Shown here: positions 10,865-23,919 of the stretch, piece by piece | Position numbering within the stretch: position 1 is the first letter of the stretch | Layout: each line of letters begins with the position of its first letter | Assembly: GCA_941918925.1 (NCBI GenBank) | Contig: OW799233.1 | Location: 116,883,833 to 116,947,832 of the forward strand | Reading direction: 5' to 3' | DNA from: Phyto melanocephala | Lineage: Eukaryota; Arthropoda; Insecta; Diptera; Rhinophoridae | DNA: 64,000 nt | The notes under the pieces: generated by a model | What the model saw: only the letters and a program-made list of their open reading frames with translations | The model's database searches: none | Told to the model about the DNA's origin: nothing | Made by a program: the position numbers and the translations under genes

Positions 10865-12275
10865 GGCTCCACGAAAAGCCCCCCAATGAAATAACGCCCA
10901 AACGAAAAATGAAATATTCCCCAAATTTTTTTCATACATTTTTGGGTGTTATTTCATATGAAATAACTCCCAATTTTTTTGGGCCGTCTTTCATTTTTTT
11001 TGGAAATTATTTCATTTCTCATTTGGGGTTTTCAAATTATGAAATAATCTCCAATGAAATAACACCCAACAAATTTTTAAATTCGGGGCTTGTTTCATAG
11101 CGTGTATAATTTGGGTAATATTTCATTTTGTATTCGGGGATTCTTTCATTTTTAAAGCTTCTGGTTTTGGGGGGTGCTTTTAAATAAATTATATAAAAAT
11201 AGGCCTTTTACAAGAAAACTTTTAGCCTGTGAATATATTACAATATCTTTTTAAATACATAAATGATAACGTTCTGGATTTGGATGGTGCGACCTTCGTG
11301 ACAGACTACGAAATAAGTCTACGGACGGCAATAATGATTGTTTTCCCTAAATCAAAAGTAATCGGTTGTTGGTTCCACTTTTGCCAAGCAGTAAGGAGGC
11401 CCATAATAATAAAGTGTAACCAACTGGCAGCATTTGTACATACAACGTATATTTTCTCCATTTTGATTTCATGAGCAACCATTTTGTTTTTTTTACCATT
11501 TCTTACGTATAATGTATTAAGTTTATTATTTATGTATGTACATGAAAATAATTTTTTGGTAGTTGGGTTTCAAAAATAAATATATTGGAAATATTAAACA
11601 ATTCTTTGTCCATACTTCCTCACATCTCCATTACAGAAAATTACTGCCTTCTTTACAATATTGTAACTATAATAACGTCTCCCATGAGTCGGATTTTTAA
11701 GCCATTCGTAAAGTTTTAGGATAGCTCGTTGGTGGCTGATCTGATATTGCTTCCATCGTATAAGGGAAATTTACTGCACTGGACTTAGTTCATTTACAAA
11801 ACCAAAAGTAGTCACTATTAAACCAGCTTTGTATGTTCTTTCACCAAAAAAAAAAATTTAAATTAAATGATGGCACACTTTCGAAGTTGCATATATCCTT
11901 ATTATGAAGAAGACGCATGCGGGCCTCCACACAATTTATATCAATAACTTTGCGATTTTGCTGTTTGTCCATATTGACTTCATGAAATCCTTAATGAATC
12001 TGACTCTTTTATGAATTTTGGGCATAATTTCATTTTTGTTGCTGATGGGGTTTATTTCATTGGGGGTTATTTCATTTTCATCATTGGGAGTTATTTCATA
12101 TGAAATAACTCCCAAATATTGGGGGTTGTTTCGTGTTCGCTTTGGGGTTTATTTCATTTATTTTTGGATGTTATTTCATTCACTGTTTTTGGGTGTTATT
12201 TCCAATTTTTTGGGGTTTACTTCATTGGGGATTGTTTCCTGGGCGTTATTTCATTGGGGGGCTTTTCGTGGAGCC
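10865..12275 (+). mobile_element. MULE-like element with repeat-filled TIRs
   Basis: The ends GGCTCCACGAAAAGCCCCCC are exact inverted repeats. The 9-bp direct repeat TTTGTCATA flanks them (10856-10864 and 12276-12284), the Mutator signature. Each end region (about 300 bp) is built of many imperfect copies of a short motif around GGGGGTTATTTCAT. The core carries a MULE transposase fragment (11229-11474). Much of the transposase is missing, so the element is non-autonomous. Confidence 0.85.
11229..11474 (+). pseudogene. MULE transposase fragment
   Basis: Encodes DLDGATFVTDYEISLRTAI, then FPKSKVIGCWFHFCQAVRR. This is the central MULE transposase block, with the second catalytic Asp (TDYE) and the C-x2-H pattern (GCWFHFCQ). 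It ends soon after that motif, and neither the first Asp region nor the final Glu region is found nearby. It lies between inverted ends with a 9-bp duplication, so it is the remnant gene of the enclosing element. The ATT codon at 11232 and no clear Met suggest the visible ORF is an internal piece. Confidence 0.7.
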
Positions 12276-12284
12276 TTTGTCATA

Positions 12285-14723
12285 AACTCTGACTTTTTTT
12301 TGGAAATATTGTATTTATTATAAGGTTCAAAGCAAAGTTTCCCAATTGCTTTCGAAAATGGTACAAGTCTAAAAATTGACATTTTTGAAAATCTAAATGG
12401 TTTAAAAAAAAATATTTATATAAATTTGTTTGCGGGCAGTGAACTTATTCCAGTAAGATTAACATTAATTAACTGAAGAATGAAAATGTGATGTGTTTAA
12501 ACAGTCGTTATACAGGGTTTTATGCACCTTATGTTTTTGTTATAATCTGCCTTAATTTTCATTTAACGAGTATCGTCGTGTTGAAAACGACAAAAAGAAA
12601 TCTAAAATACGACAAAGGTTTTTATATAGTTAAAAAAGTGCTCGTAAATTGAACATGTTACCAACCAAGCCGACCACAATCATATAATACGAATACAACC
12701 CTCGCTATTATGTAAGTCATTGTCGCCAAGAATTATAGAAAATAAAGGTTACGCCATGCGCATGATTTCCCGTTAGATGATTTATTTGGCCCACTGTAAA
12801 AGTTACCAATTAAAAATTTTCCGATTGAAACAGTCAAAAAAGTTTTAATTTATTAAATCAAATAAATTGCTTAGTTTTTATATCTTTAAAGTTGCTTTAT
12901 ATATTTTTAATTTTGAAATACCAAATTGCTTCATATGCGAAAAATTTAATTTGGTTAAGAAAAATATGAATAGTTTCCATCATTCTAGGTTTTCGGTATG
13001 TAAAGTGTGAGAGCTGGCATCACTGTAAATAAAATAACTTTCTCTCACTCTCAGATATTACATACAATTTCCACAAAAAATCTAACATTTAAAACAAACT
13101 TGCAGCTCATGTTGGTACTCTAACTTCATGCAACCTATGCTCCCAAGAATGATAGAAATAAAGAAAGATAAAGATGACTTCCCGTTAGCCGACGTATTAA
13201 GCCCACAGTAAGGGTTGCCCGTTTAAACCAATAGGAACACAGGCTTCGTGAAGTGCGGGTATCAGTATGGGTTGCCAGCTTGTTTTTTATGTAAAACTTA
13301 CAATTTCTTATGGAAGTTGTATGTATTATCTTAGAATGTGCAAACTAATTAAAATCACTGGAACTCTGAAATTATTAACTAATAATAGGCATCACATGCC
13401 TAGAAATTTTCAATTTTATGCGCGGGAAGTCGTTATATTTATTATATCATTCTTGGTTGTCGTGTCATGTCACTTTATAGTTGTTTTTGATAGTCTTGTT
13501 GCCAAAACCAAATTCGTTTCACTTTACTCGTCTCAATAGTTTTTAATTATCGATAACGAATACGCTACATACTTTAATGTGCTGCCAATGTAATATAATG
13601 CAAGTCGACAACGACTTACGTTAGTTGCGGATTACCTATTTAAAAATTACATTTATTTTTCGTATGATAGTATTTAATTTTCGTACTTTCTAAATTTTTA
13701 TAAAAATTTTATAAAGTCGGTCGGAAGAAATCATATTGTACGATGTAATGTTTGTTCATTTACTAAGAATATTTTCAAATTTGTAACAATTGTTACCGGA
13801 AAGTGTTCATTAACTCAAGGATAGAGGGTTATTAATTAAAACAAAAAAATTCTTGCATATTTTGGCTAGGAAAATGTTTACTTTAATTTGTTTTAAGCAT
13901 TTTTTAATCAGCTGTTTTGTTTGTATATTTGCAAAACAAGTTTTCTAAAATCTCTTTTAATCTCTCATTGCAAGTATTTACTAGGTAAGTAAATGAACAC
14001 ACCTTTTGTCATTGTAATGTTGTTGTTATTGCATCTATGCTAATAATTACTTAATTCGCAACCTGTAGTAGGTGTCGTAGGTTGTAAGAAATTCGCTTCT
14101 ACACATTAAAGAAATACAACGATAGCACATACTTTTCCAGTTATGGTGTACCTATACGACATTCTATAAACATGGTAAAATTGTTGTAAGTGTTTTACTA
14201 AAAATTAAAGTAAAAATTATTTAAAAAAATGTGTTCAACTACTACGACGTACAACTCTTATGACAGCTTGTGAATTGAGCAAATAATTGCAAACCAAATA
14301 ACACTCTGAATACAGATCAGAGACGTACATATATTTTTATCATTTTTCTTTAAAAAAAAATTTAACAAACTGTATCGTTTGTTTTGTAAAAAAATCAACA
14401 TTTTGCTTTAATTTTTACTATTTGCAATATATTTATGGATGTGTGTAAAATTATTAATAATATAAAAATTGGCTTTTAAACTAATTTTTATGTTACCTAG
14501 AAAATTAGACAATGTTTACAAAAGCTTTATTTTTAACATAATACTTTCCGTCCAAGTTGACTGGTTCGCACATTATTATTTGTAAGTTTCGACATTTTTT
14601 TTTTACAAAAAGGGTAATGGATATCTTAATTCATAATTTTTGTATTAATAACTCGGAATCTTTTTAGCTAATTCTGAAACAAAATTTAATTAATAATTAA
14701 ACAATTAAAAATTAACATTTACA
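12285..14723. other. Intergenic AT-rich DNA with diverged repeats
   Basis: No supported gene. Segments near 12720-12800 and 13140-13230 resemble each other (both contain 'ttcccgttag' followed by 'ggcccac' or 'agcccac'), suggesting two old copies of one repeat. 14040-14260 has an 'acgacgtacaact' segment that recurs near 62440. Confidence 0.4.
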
Positions 14724-14821
14724 GGGGGGTTACTCCGCAATTTGATTCGAAAGAAAACATTGTGTAAAGCATACAAATTCGAAAAATTTTAGTTGCAAAT
14801 CGAATTACAGAGTAACCCCCC
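14724..14821. mobile_element. 98-bp hairpin MITE
   Basis: The ends GGGGGGTTACTC and GAGTAACCCCCC are inverted, and the pairing continues imperfectly through 'aatttgattcg'. The whole element would fold into one hairpin. No ORF and no certain target duplication. Confidence 0.65.
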
Positions 14822-15560
14822 AGTCCCTAATATCGTTGTCGTCAGAGACTTAACTTTCGCATAGCCATATTCTCTTTTTTTTCTTGTGAAAGAATACTGT
14901 TTTTAGTTGTTTTTTTTTTAATATCAAGTTTTTCATAAAAATAGGAAAATAAAAGAAAAAAAGTTTTATTTGAGTTGAGAATGTTACTTCATATTCATTA
15001 TCAATCGACGACCAAGCTGTTGCAAAAGTAGTGAACTGCAATAAGGGCATATATTGTCTATAGAAGAAATAAATTCTTGCATATTTAAAATTACAGTTTG
15101 TGAATAGGAAACAAAGGAAAAAGTGAACAGAGGGCAAATTACAGCGTCCGATAACAATAAAATTTTCGCTTCTAGTTCCCTTTGCTTTTGGTATAGATTT
15201 TAATAAGAATTTTTAAATTTTGATAGTGATCAAATGCCCTAATTTGACCCCCAGATTTCGATGGGAAAATATTTCTCAGATTTCAAGGAAAAATATTTCT
15301 ACGGGGAAATATTAACGATAGGGGTGATTTACTTGCTAACAGTGTCATAAATTCTAAAACCAATAGACATTTATGCATACATATATGTATGTATGTATGT
15401 AAGGTATGTTACAAGGTAAGTAAAAACATCAACATTATTAATGAAGTAACGTCATCAAACAGGATAGGGTTGCAAAATGCGTTTTTAAATTACCATGTTT
15501 TAAGCATAAAAATTCGAACAATTTAATTTACGATATCGATTATCAAATTATTCATATTCA

Positions 15561-15695
15561 GCCTTATTGTCATTGGCGTTGTCGTATTTTCTAATACCGT
15601 GTAATATTTACGACAATGTAAAATGAATAAGACCTTGTCGTATTTCTGTCGTTTTCAACACAAAAACGACACGAAAACACCAATGACAATAAGGC
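15561..15695. mobile_element. 135-bp hairpin MITE
   Basis: The termini GCCTTATTGTCATTGG and its inverted partner near 15680-15695 are almost perfect. Inner segments also pair (gttgtcgtatttt against cttgtcgtatttctgtcg). A related diverged segment lies near 12550-12615 (cgtcgtgttgaaaacgac). No ORF. Confidence 0.7.
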
Positions 15696-17060
15696 GGATT
15701 TAGTAACCCAGCAAAACAATTTTCCGCTAGTTCAATGTAAATAACATTTTCCATGAGGAGGCATGAAAAATGCCTTCTTAAATCCAAAATATTAAGCCTT
15801 TAATGATGTGCTTCAAAAAGCATATGAAAAATCTTAATAATTTATGTAAACAAACATTATTAACTAATGAAAAATGGGTTTCTTTTCATCTACTATGCAT
15901 GCGTTCTATGCACTTATTAGAATGTAGTGAATTTTGTTAATATATTCATATAAACACATGTTTCCCAATGACAAGTTCTCATTCTGTAAGCTGTAAAACG
16001 ACAAGTTTTTGTACAGTAAAAGGCATAGTGACTATTAAATGATACGTACAACCTTTTTTCGCTGAACGATAATTGATACTCATGTGTCCAGAGAATCGTT
16101 AAAAATAAAATAATTACATACAGTAATCCCTCGATTTACGTCAGCACAACTCAATTGATAATGGTCTAAGTAAATGTTTAGAAACAATCGGGGTTGTTAT
16201 GGTATCTAAGTTCTGTTGGAATTAGATTAAAAAACGACAAAAAAAAATAAATTCCATGCATTTAATTCTGACATTTTGGAGTTTTGGTCGAAATTAATTT
16301 GATGTTGGCACAACAATCAAAATTTTTTTTTAGTTCTTTTACTGTCTTTATCGATTCGAAAATCGTCAATATCGAAAGAATATCAATAGTCCAGCTCTTG
16401 TATCAACAACAGAACATAAAACCGAAAAATCAGACTATGTTACGTGAAATGACTTTTTATTGTCGATATCAAATCGGAATTCCGTGACAACACTGAATAA
16501 TTAAAATTAGGAAGATACAAAATGAAAAAAATGCAAATTTACCCACCAAAAAAAGTTGTGCAAGGTGAATTACATTTTTAGGATTTAGGATGACTCCGTA
16601 AATGCGAAATAATTTGTCACAAGTAAGTTCTAACCACTTATTAGAATAAAGTGTAGTTCATTGACATACTCATATGAACGCATCATCTTAATCATAAATT
16701 AAATCACTTCGTTATCAGTTGAAACCCTATAAAATAACTTCTTTGTCATGTTTTTTTTTTTTTTTTTTTGCTGGGAACATCGAAAAACTTGGTATTAGGA
16801 AATATATAAACAAATATTGATTATTTTATTTTTAATGTTACTCTTTCTTACTCGTTTTTGATTGATGAATTTGTTTATTAAAATTTTTATATGTGAATAA
16901 CTAACTCTTAGGGTTTCAGATATTAAGTCATTTAACATAAAACATCAAGTGCAAGGAAAGCATTGTAAATATTGTCTATAATAAAAAATTAATAAAAATA
17001 AATAAAAAACATAATTGTAAACAATTTTAAAGATAAAAAACCAAGTTGATTTTTTAAGGT
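15696..17060. other. Intergenic AT-rich DNA
   Basis: No supported gene. At 16122, TACAGTAATCCCTCG followed by ATTTACG looks like the left end of a pogo/Tigger-type element. Its partner may be the degraded 'ccgtaaatgcg' near 16603, but the match is weak. The remainder is low complexity. Confidence 0.4.
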
Positions 17061-17064
17061 AATT

Positions 17065-17070
17065 TTTATT
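17065..17070 (-). terminator. Candidate poly(A) signal of helicase gene
   Basis: TTTATT on the plus strand reads AATAAA on the minus strand, about 330 bp downstream of the helicase stop codon at 17396. It was the nearest canonical hexamer I noticed. Position only; no cleavage-site evidence. Confidence 0.3.
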
Positions 17071-17395
17071 CTTTTAATAAATAGAGACAAAACATAAATA
17101 TAACATAATTTATCTTTCTTTTCACATTTTAGTTTAAACAAAGTTATGTATTGTAGTTTACAAAAAAAAAAAAAAAACCTTTACAAAATAAGAGCTGTAT
17201 ATTAAAATAAACAATAAAGAATCAAATAAATCCAATGTAGTTTTTTTTCGACAAAAAAAGCCAAGATTTGAAACTACAAAATATATCTAAATTTTTAGCG
17301 AATAAATATTTTATAAATTAAATATTTTTTTTCTTAAACTACTACTTAAAATTTAACATTTATGTATGTCAATTTCTTTGGTTAATTATATGTAG

Positions 17396-20300
17396 TTATG
17401 CTTCTATGGGAAACTTGGGACCCAGAGAATTTCCTTTAAATAATTTCTCTTCGATTTGCAACCATATACTGCTACACTCACTTAGTAATTGGTGATTGCC
17501 AATTATGTACATGCCATGTTTGGCACGTGACAGTGCCACGCATATACGATTTGGTTGCTTAAGAAAACCTATTTCTGGTATTGTATTGCTGCGTACCAGA
17601 GAAAGTAAAATAATATTACATTCTAAGCCCTGGAAACTATCCACTGTAGATGTTTTGAGATTGTTAAGTGAAGGATATTTTTGCAACTAAAATTATGATA
17701 ATACGTAATTAAATTATTTAAACTTATCTGAGCGGCTATCTCACCTGTTTTTTAATTAAGTCAACTTGTTTGGCATAAGGACTCAGTATATGAACATCCT
17801 CTGCAGAGTATTCAGCGATCTCTATCAAATGCAATGATAAATTGACAATTTCTTCAACCTCAAAGGGATTATAAAATGATGAATCGTATTGGGTTTTTGC
17901 CTCCTTCATATTGTGAGTCATAAAATACAGATTGGTTGACATCTTTCTTACTGCTGGGTATTGTTTGACCGACTCATCATTATCCAGGTCATTGTAAATT
18001 GTATTACATAGGAGATCTGCTATTTTTGGGTGCATACGGTATTGGGTCTTTAGTTGTATGGGCGCCGTTTGTTTAGTAAATAACCTCTCAAATAATGAAA
18101 TGTTCATATGGGAAAATTGCTGTAGTTGATAACTAGAACTGTAGGGCTGCAGTTGTTGGTGATCACCAATCATTACAACATGTTGGGTGTAAGGTGTTAG
18201 ACAGGCCACAACATGGGATTCCAATATTTCGGCTGCCTCTTCAAATATAACGATTTTACTTTTTAACAAACGAAATAGAAAATTCGTTTTAGCCGCACAG
18301 GTAGTAGTTAGGGCTATAATTGATTTCTCCTTCGCCACATAATACTGAAACATTATACGAATGGTTTGCAATTTTTCAGAAACCTCGGCCAATTCGTGTT
18401 GAGCCTTTAAAATCTCTTGATACGTCTCGTCAGTACCATCGAATTCCTTATGTTTCAGTTGTAAATTATGGAATTTATTTTTAAACTCTATATTAATTAA
18501 ATAATAGAGTCTCTTTAGTTTAGGATTAATCTGTGAATGTTCAACCACATCTTTTATGTTGTACTTTGCTATGGCTGGATCCCTAGATTGACTGCCGAAT
18601 CTTACAATTTTATCCGTATGTTCAGATATTTTTATTAAAAACTTGTCCAATGATTCGTTAGTGTAAGTAATTAATACCAAAGGTGTTTCAGCATTCTCAA
18701 TTAAAGTTTTTACCATTTGAACCGATAGATACGTTTTGCCAGTTCCCGGTGGACCCTGTATTAGAGTGAATTCTTGTTTTAAAGCTTTTTCAAAAGCTTG
18801 CAATTGTGATTTATTCAAACCAATAGCATTTTGTGGGAGCTCTTCGCTAAGAGGTTTAAATGATTGTCCATAACACTGATAAACTGTATTCTCATTTAAA
18901 TATGTTGCTACTTTGCCATGATGATTCTCACAATCAACAATATACTTTTTCATGGGAAAATTTGTAATGGTGCAATTTTTCAAATAATTAAAAACATTAT
19001 GGTATGGCTCAAAAAATGCCGGCGTTTCGAACATAACCAGTTTACGGTTATAGATGTTGCCTATATTGTATTGACGTACGATTTCAATGCCAATCTAAAA
19101 TAAAAAGATTAGATATGTTGAACTTACATAAACTAAGGACTATAAAAAATTACAGTGTGCAAAAACTTTACTTTTCTACTTTGTTTTATTTTACTAAACA
19201 GTTTTAAGAAAAAATTTTATTTTTTCAGAAAAATATACATAATCAGGTGTGTAATGGAAAAATATCGTTTTTAAAATGATTTCAAGACGATTCTTTTAAA
19301 AATGTATGGTGAATTTTGATAGATTTTTAGAATCTTTTTTAAACCAATCTTCAACTTTTGACTTTTAAAAAGAATACCAGAAGATGAATATAAACAATGT
19401 AATAAAACATTGAAATTAAATTTATCAAAAACGATTGAGACAATTTTAAAAATGATTGAAAAAACTACTATAGCAAAAACCTCAAACCTTTCATCGTTTT
19501 CAAATAGGTTTTATGTCTTAATCATTTTTCATCACATACACGGTCTTCGACTGTGGTCAAAAGAACTAATCGTATTAATTTTCATTTAGTATTATGACAC
19601 ACGATCGACAAAAATTAGCGTTATTGTGATTCATTAATTTGAGTTATTAATTATGTTATACTTCTATAAGCTGTCAATCGAAAACCAAAATTGTTTTCGA
19701 TTGAATATTCGATACATAATGAAAATTTTGACAGCGTTACTAAATCAATAACCGGATAATATCGAATATCTCATAATAAAAGCCTTAGGTAATAAAAAAT
19801 TATTAATTATTACCGTTCATAAACCAAATATTCATAGAAAATCAATTATATAAACGCTCTACAAACCATTTATAATTTTTTTGTCGAGATTTCCGGTAAA
19901 TTTTTAATAATAAAGACTTTTTTGATTAAGTTTAAATAATACATATTGCAATATATAACCATCCTTAATCAGCTTTGTTTTAATTTCTTTAAATTTTTTG
20001 CAAAATAATAGATATTTTTGAGAAATTAAAACATACTGATAAAAATTTTTTTTTTTAAATTTTGTGGAACATAGTTACAATTATTACTTACAAACCCTTC
20101 CTTCATACACTCATGACTAGTATACGTAACCGTGGCCAATATTAAATTATTATAATTATAGCCCGTACTAAAACAGAGCAGGGCGCCTGACTTGATTTTT
20201 CTCAACTTTTCCTGCAACTGATATGGCATTTGTACATCCTCAGTATTCATGTTTCTGCGCGAACCCAAAACATCTACAAATACCAACTCATGTCGATATG

Positions 20301-21319
20301 CGTCTAAAAACTGTTCATTTAGCACAATAAAAACATTGTCAAAAATGTAAAAATTATCTGGCATTTCGGTGGTATTACGCTTGTTTTTCAGCAAACATAC
20401 ACATTCTTTAAGGGGCAATAGAAAGTCTTGCTTAAGAAAACGTAAATGTTTTGATAAATATTCTTGAACACTTTGCTGTGAAGTTGTGTGATTAATTTCT
20501 ACAGCGTTATTTAAGGTTTGGCCTTTTATTAAATCTTCTAAAGTGGGATATATATCCCAAGAATTTTCTGTGGTTTCGCAAACCTTAAGAGCTTGCACCA
20601 GGTTTTCTTTAAGTTGTACAACTGTCTTCATCTTTTTTACAGCCGGATTATCCGATTGTCCTAAAATGTTTATTATGTCTTGAATTAGAACATGACATTT
20701 TTCATCCTTGTTATGCAATTTAAATGATTGTAAAACCAATAACTCCATATTGTTTAAAAACTCTGCAATCTCTTCCTCCTTTAGCCACATGTCTTTAAAA
20801 CGTTTACACATTAGCTTGGCCATCAGCAAACGATACTGTTCATGCAAATTGATATTTTCTGTAAAACTTTTTAATAAATCTTTATGAAATCCAGGCAATT
20901 CCAGACGACATATTGTAGCTAAAGCTAAAGTATATAATATAACTTTCTCTTGACTATCGTTTAAGTAAATTTGATTGGCATAGAAATCATAATCCGTAGT
21001 CAATGCATAAAGAAAAATATTCAGTGGAGTCATAGTGCATAACTTTCTTAAATCAGTTATTTTAACATTGTTTTTTTTATCTTTCCCTTTAGATTGGGCA
21101 GCTGCCTTGATAGTAAGTTCCTTAATGTAGTCATCTAGAAATAAAATTATTTTTTTAATTTTTGGGATAATTTGAAGGTGTCTATATTTTACCTATTGTA
21201 TTTGTTGTAGTTTTTATATACTCAGTATTTGCTAGTTGTTTGGTTTTTACAGTTTTCTGAACATCTTTTATAAGTTCTTCATCATCTTTATCAAACCAAT
21301 CACAGTCGGAATCAGACAT
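17396..21319 (-). CDS. ZNFX1-like SF1 (UPF1-type) RNA helicase, complete
   Basis: Four exons read right to left: 21319-21193, 21134-20092, 19094-17745, 17686-17396. All introns have GT/AG borders and all phases fit, giving a 936-residue protein. It starts at MSDSDCDWFDKDDEE, a short acidic N-terminus. Residues 44-390 form a helical region, then a domain with VFVDVLGSRRN and GALLCFS, as in ZNFX1 before the helicase core. Helicase motifs: GPPGTGKT (504-511), ITYTNESLDKFL (Ia), EEAAE (675-679, Walker B variant of DEAAE), GDHQQLQP (700-707), QYRMHP (741-746), DSFQGLE (856-862), VALSRAKHG (890-). The protein ends about 40 residues later with no NFX1-type Cys-rich fingers, unlike vertebrate ZNFX1. 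Family members bind RNA in surveillance, antiviral or small-RNA pathways; the exact role here is unknown. Introns are 58, 997 and 59 nt. The gene is convergent with twin and divergent from the DOCK-like gene. A piggyBac-like insertion lies just upstream. Confidence 0.93.
19095..20091 (-). other. Large intron 2 of the helicase gene
   Basis: A 997-nt intron with GTAAGT donor (20091) and TTTATTTTAG acceptor (19095). The other two introns are under 60 nt. The AT-rich interior has some weak inverted segments (cgattgaatattcgata) but no convincing transposon ends or ORF. Confidence 0.8.
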
Positions 21320-21494
21320 TTTTAAAACTTATAAACGAATTGAATGAAAACTTTATAACAAAACTTATTGTAATAATGCTGTAATAAACGATTTTCCGGG
21401 AGGATTTTTATTTTTGTTTTGATTACAACTTTTTTTATTTTGCTATCTTTTTATGTATGGCAATACCCTTTATTGTTCAGTGATGCTTACTTTA

Positions 21495-22232
21495 CCCTTA
21501 AATGCTTGAAATCAGCTCCTTGCATGGATACTAACCTACTTTAATGTAAAACCGGTCGCTAATCACGAATTCATTATTATTTTTTTTGAGAAATGTACAC
21601 TTTTTTCGGAAAATCGGAAAAATATACATTTTTTATCCGTACCATATATGGTACATCATGCATTCTTGCCATTGTTAGGTACACACAACACTTCATCATC
21701 ACCATCATGAAGCATATCAGCAACCCCATTTGCATTGCACTTCTTTCCATCAATAATAAGGCCATCCATATCTTAATAAATAATAACTATAAAAAATAAT
21801 AGTAAAAAATAACTGACGTCTAACACATTAAAAACTCATGCGCTGGTGCATGGTGTACCATATAAGGTACCTAGAAAAATTGAGAAAAATACTATTCTAA
21901 AGTACAAAATGTGGGCAAGATTTATTATAATTACTTAAATAAGCCTATAATTTATACACAAACACTTACGTACAAACGAATAAATAAATTTTTTATTTCG
22001 TTATTCACTACTGAAATTTGATTTTAATATTATGTGCAAAAAAAACATGTGACCATTTTAGAATGTTATTATTAAGTAAATAAAATGGTGAGAGTGTTAT
22101 AATGGTATTTTTATGAAGAGTACTATTGTCAGCATTACTTTAAACTGTACTAAATTGCTTTTATATTCACATGGTTGGAATATTGAACGATAAAAGAGAT
22201 GTACCATATATGGTACAATATGCATTTAAGGG
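21495..22232. mobile_element. piggyBac-like deletion derivative, 738 bp
   Basis: The ends CCCTTAAATGC and GCATTTAAGGG are inverted. The right flank is TTAA (22233-22236) and the left is TTTA (21491-21494), consistent with a TTAA target with one change. The minus strand between about 21775 and 21660 has an acidic, protein-like reading (DMDGLIIDGKKCNANGVAD) ending in a stop, perhaps a remnant of the transposase N-terminus. Three copies of the palindrome GTACCATATATGGTAC lie inside (21639, 21855 with one change, 22201). Confidence 0.7.
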
Positions 22233-22236
22233 TTAA

Positions 22237-23260
22237 CCTGTATAACTTTAAAATTGGTTTATATACATATTACTTTGATTATTTTGATACTTTGATACTT
22301 TTTTTAGCATTTTTTAAGATAAATCTAGTTAGATTTTCTAAACAAAATTTTGGCAAAATATCCTTAACATTTTTTACTACTTCATTGGACCCCACATAAC
22401 TTTTTTTGTGAGAGTACGTCTTTCCAGAAATGAAATACAATACTACAACTGTTGTAGGAAAAAAAGCTGTTTGAAACATTATAAAAAGTATACAAAAATT
22501 GTAGTTCAATGATGGACCATGAAATATTATTAAAAAAGTTATTGCTAGGCGTTAATTTATAGCCCGCAAAAAAATTGTTAATTTAGTTTAATTAAAATTA
22601 TAAACTGTTAAAAAATTACCCTACATAAAATTATTGAATAAAAACGAATATATAATATAGTACCAAAAAATCAACTCTGATTTTTTTTATTTCCTTTTCT
22701 TGTTAGAATTCTTTTTTGTTTACATTTGTACTCCATCTTGACATTTGCAAATTGGAATTAGTTATTTTGCCCTTATATACTTTTTCTTCCATGAATTAAA
22801 AAACGGGTATAAACAAAATAAAACTGCTCCCCAATTAGTTATATTTCTCTGGTCGTGGTGCATAGACGTAAACAACGGGAATAGCAGTTTAAAGCAGTAT
22901 AATTTTTTATCACTACACACTGACAAGTGCAAGAATTAAAATATTTTGCTCACACACAATGAGAAAACAGTAATTGTTATCTAAATTTAAAAAAAGGAAG
23001 TTGAACAGTAGTGGAGTGTGGCAGACGGACGACATGCACAACAAAGAAACACAAATAACAATAAACTAAAAAGAAGAGGAAGTGTGCTGTAACAGCAGCA
23101 GTAACTAAACTGCACAGCAACGTTTAGCGCATTAAATATGTAGATAAATGCGAATGTATACTTAATACTATTGACTCTTTAAGAAACTAAACGATGAACG
23201 CAAATGAAAGCTAACTGCTTAACTAAACGTCGAACAGTAATGAAAAAAACGACGATAACT
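22237..23260. other. Intergenic region between divergent genes
   Basis: AT-rich to about 22950, then richer in CAGCAG and AAC sequence (22990-23240) like fly promoter-proximal DNA. No ORF is supported. It contains the probable regulatory region of the DOCK-like gene. Confidence 0.4.
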
Positions 23261-23266
23261 ACATCC

Positions 23267-23300
23267 TATAAAAAGTTGGATGGTGAAGAGAAGTCATATT
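23267..23300 (+). promoter_or_regulatory. TATA box and initiator of DOCK-like gene
   Basis: TATAAAAAG starts at 23267, and TCATATT (a match to the YYANWYY initiator) lies at 23294-23300. Its A is 29 bp from the TATA start, the normal spacing. The downstream A-rich leader reaches the ATG at 23920. No experimental support; similar pairs can arise by chance in AT-rich DNA. Confidence 0.4.
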
Positions 23301-23919
23301 TATCGATTTTCAAACGCGCAGCGCAGTTGTTAACTGAATAACTAAGGCGGTTGCGAAGAATTTTATTTGAAATATAGCAATAGTGTTTTTTTTGACATTC
23401 ACATCACTCATTATACCGAATGAAAGAACAAAACACATACTAGGTATTTTAAATAAAATTTCTAAATAATTAAAAAAATGTATATTAAATAACAAGACAA
23501 AATTAGTTAAGAATCAATAAAGAAGTAATTTAAAACGAAATAAAATATTTAAATAAAAATTAAGTCTGAAAAAAATAACGAAAAATAGATAGTAATAAGG
23601 AAACAAACGCATTGCAAAAGAGAAAAAGGCGTGTATTAGTGTATAATAATTAAAGTGTAAGGAAAAAAGTAAAAGTGCTTAAGTAGTGCAAAAAAGTAAA
23701 ACAAAGCAAATAAAAAGCAATAAAAAAATAAAAACTTTCAATACCTGTTTAAATATAAAAATAAATAATAAATATGAAATATTTTAAAGTTAAAATTTTT
23801 TTAAATAGATAATAACTAGGTATTCAAAATTATTAAGTAATATTTTGCAAAATTTCCCACATACATAAATACAACAATTTAAAATAAAAACACAAAAAAG
23901 GAACAAGAACAATAACAAA

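Noticed and set aside
10909..12323. Phe/Gly/Ile-rich ORFs at 10909-11100 and 12018-12323
   Set aside because: They are translations of the short tandem repeats inside the MULE terminal inverted repeats.
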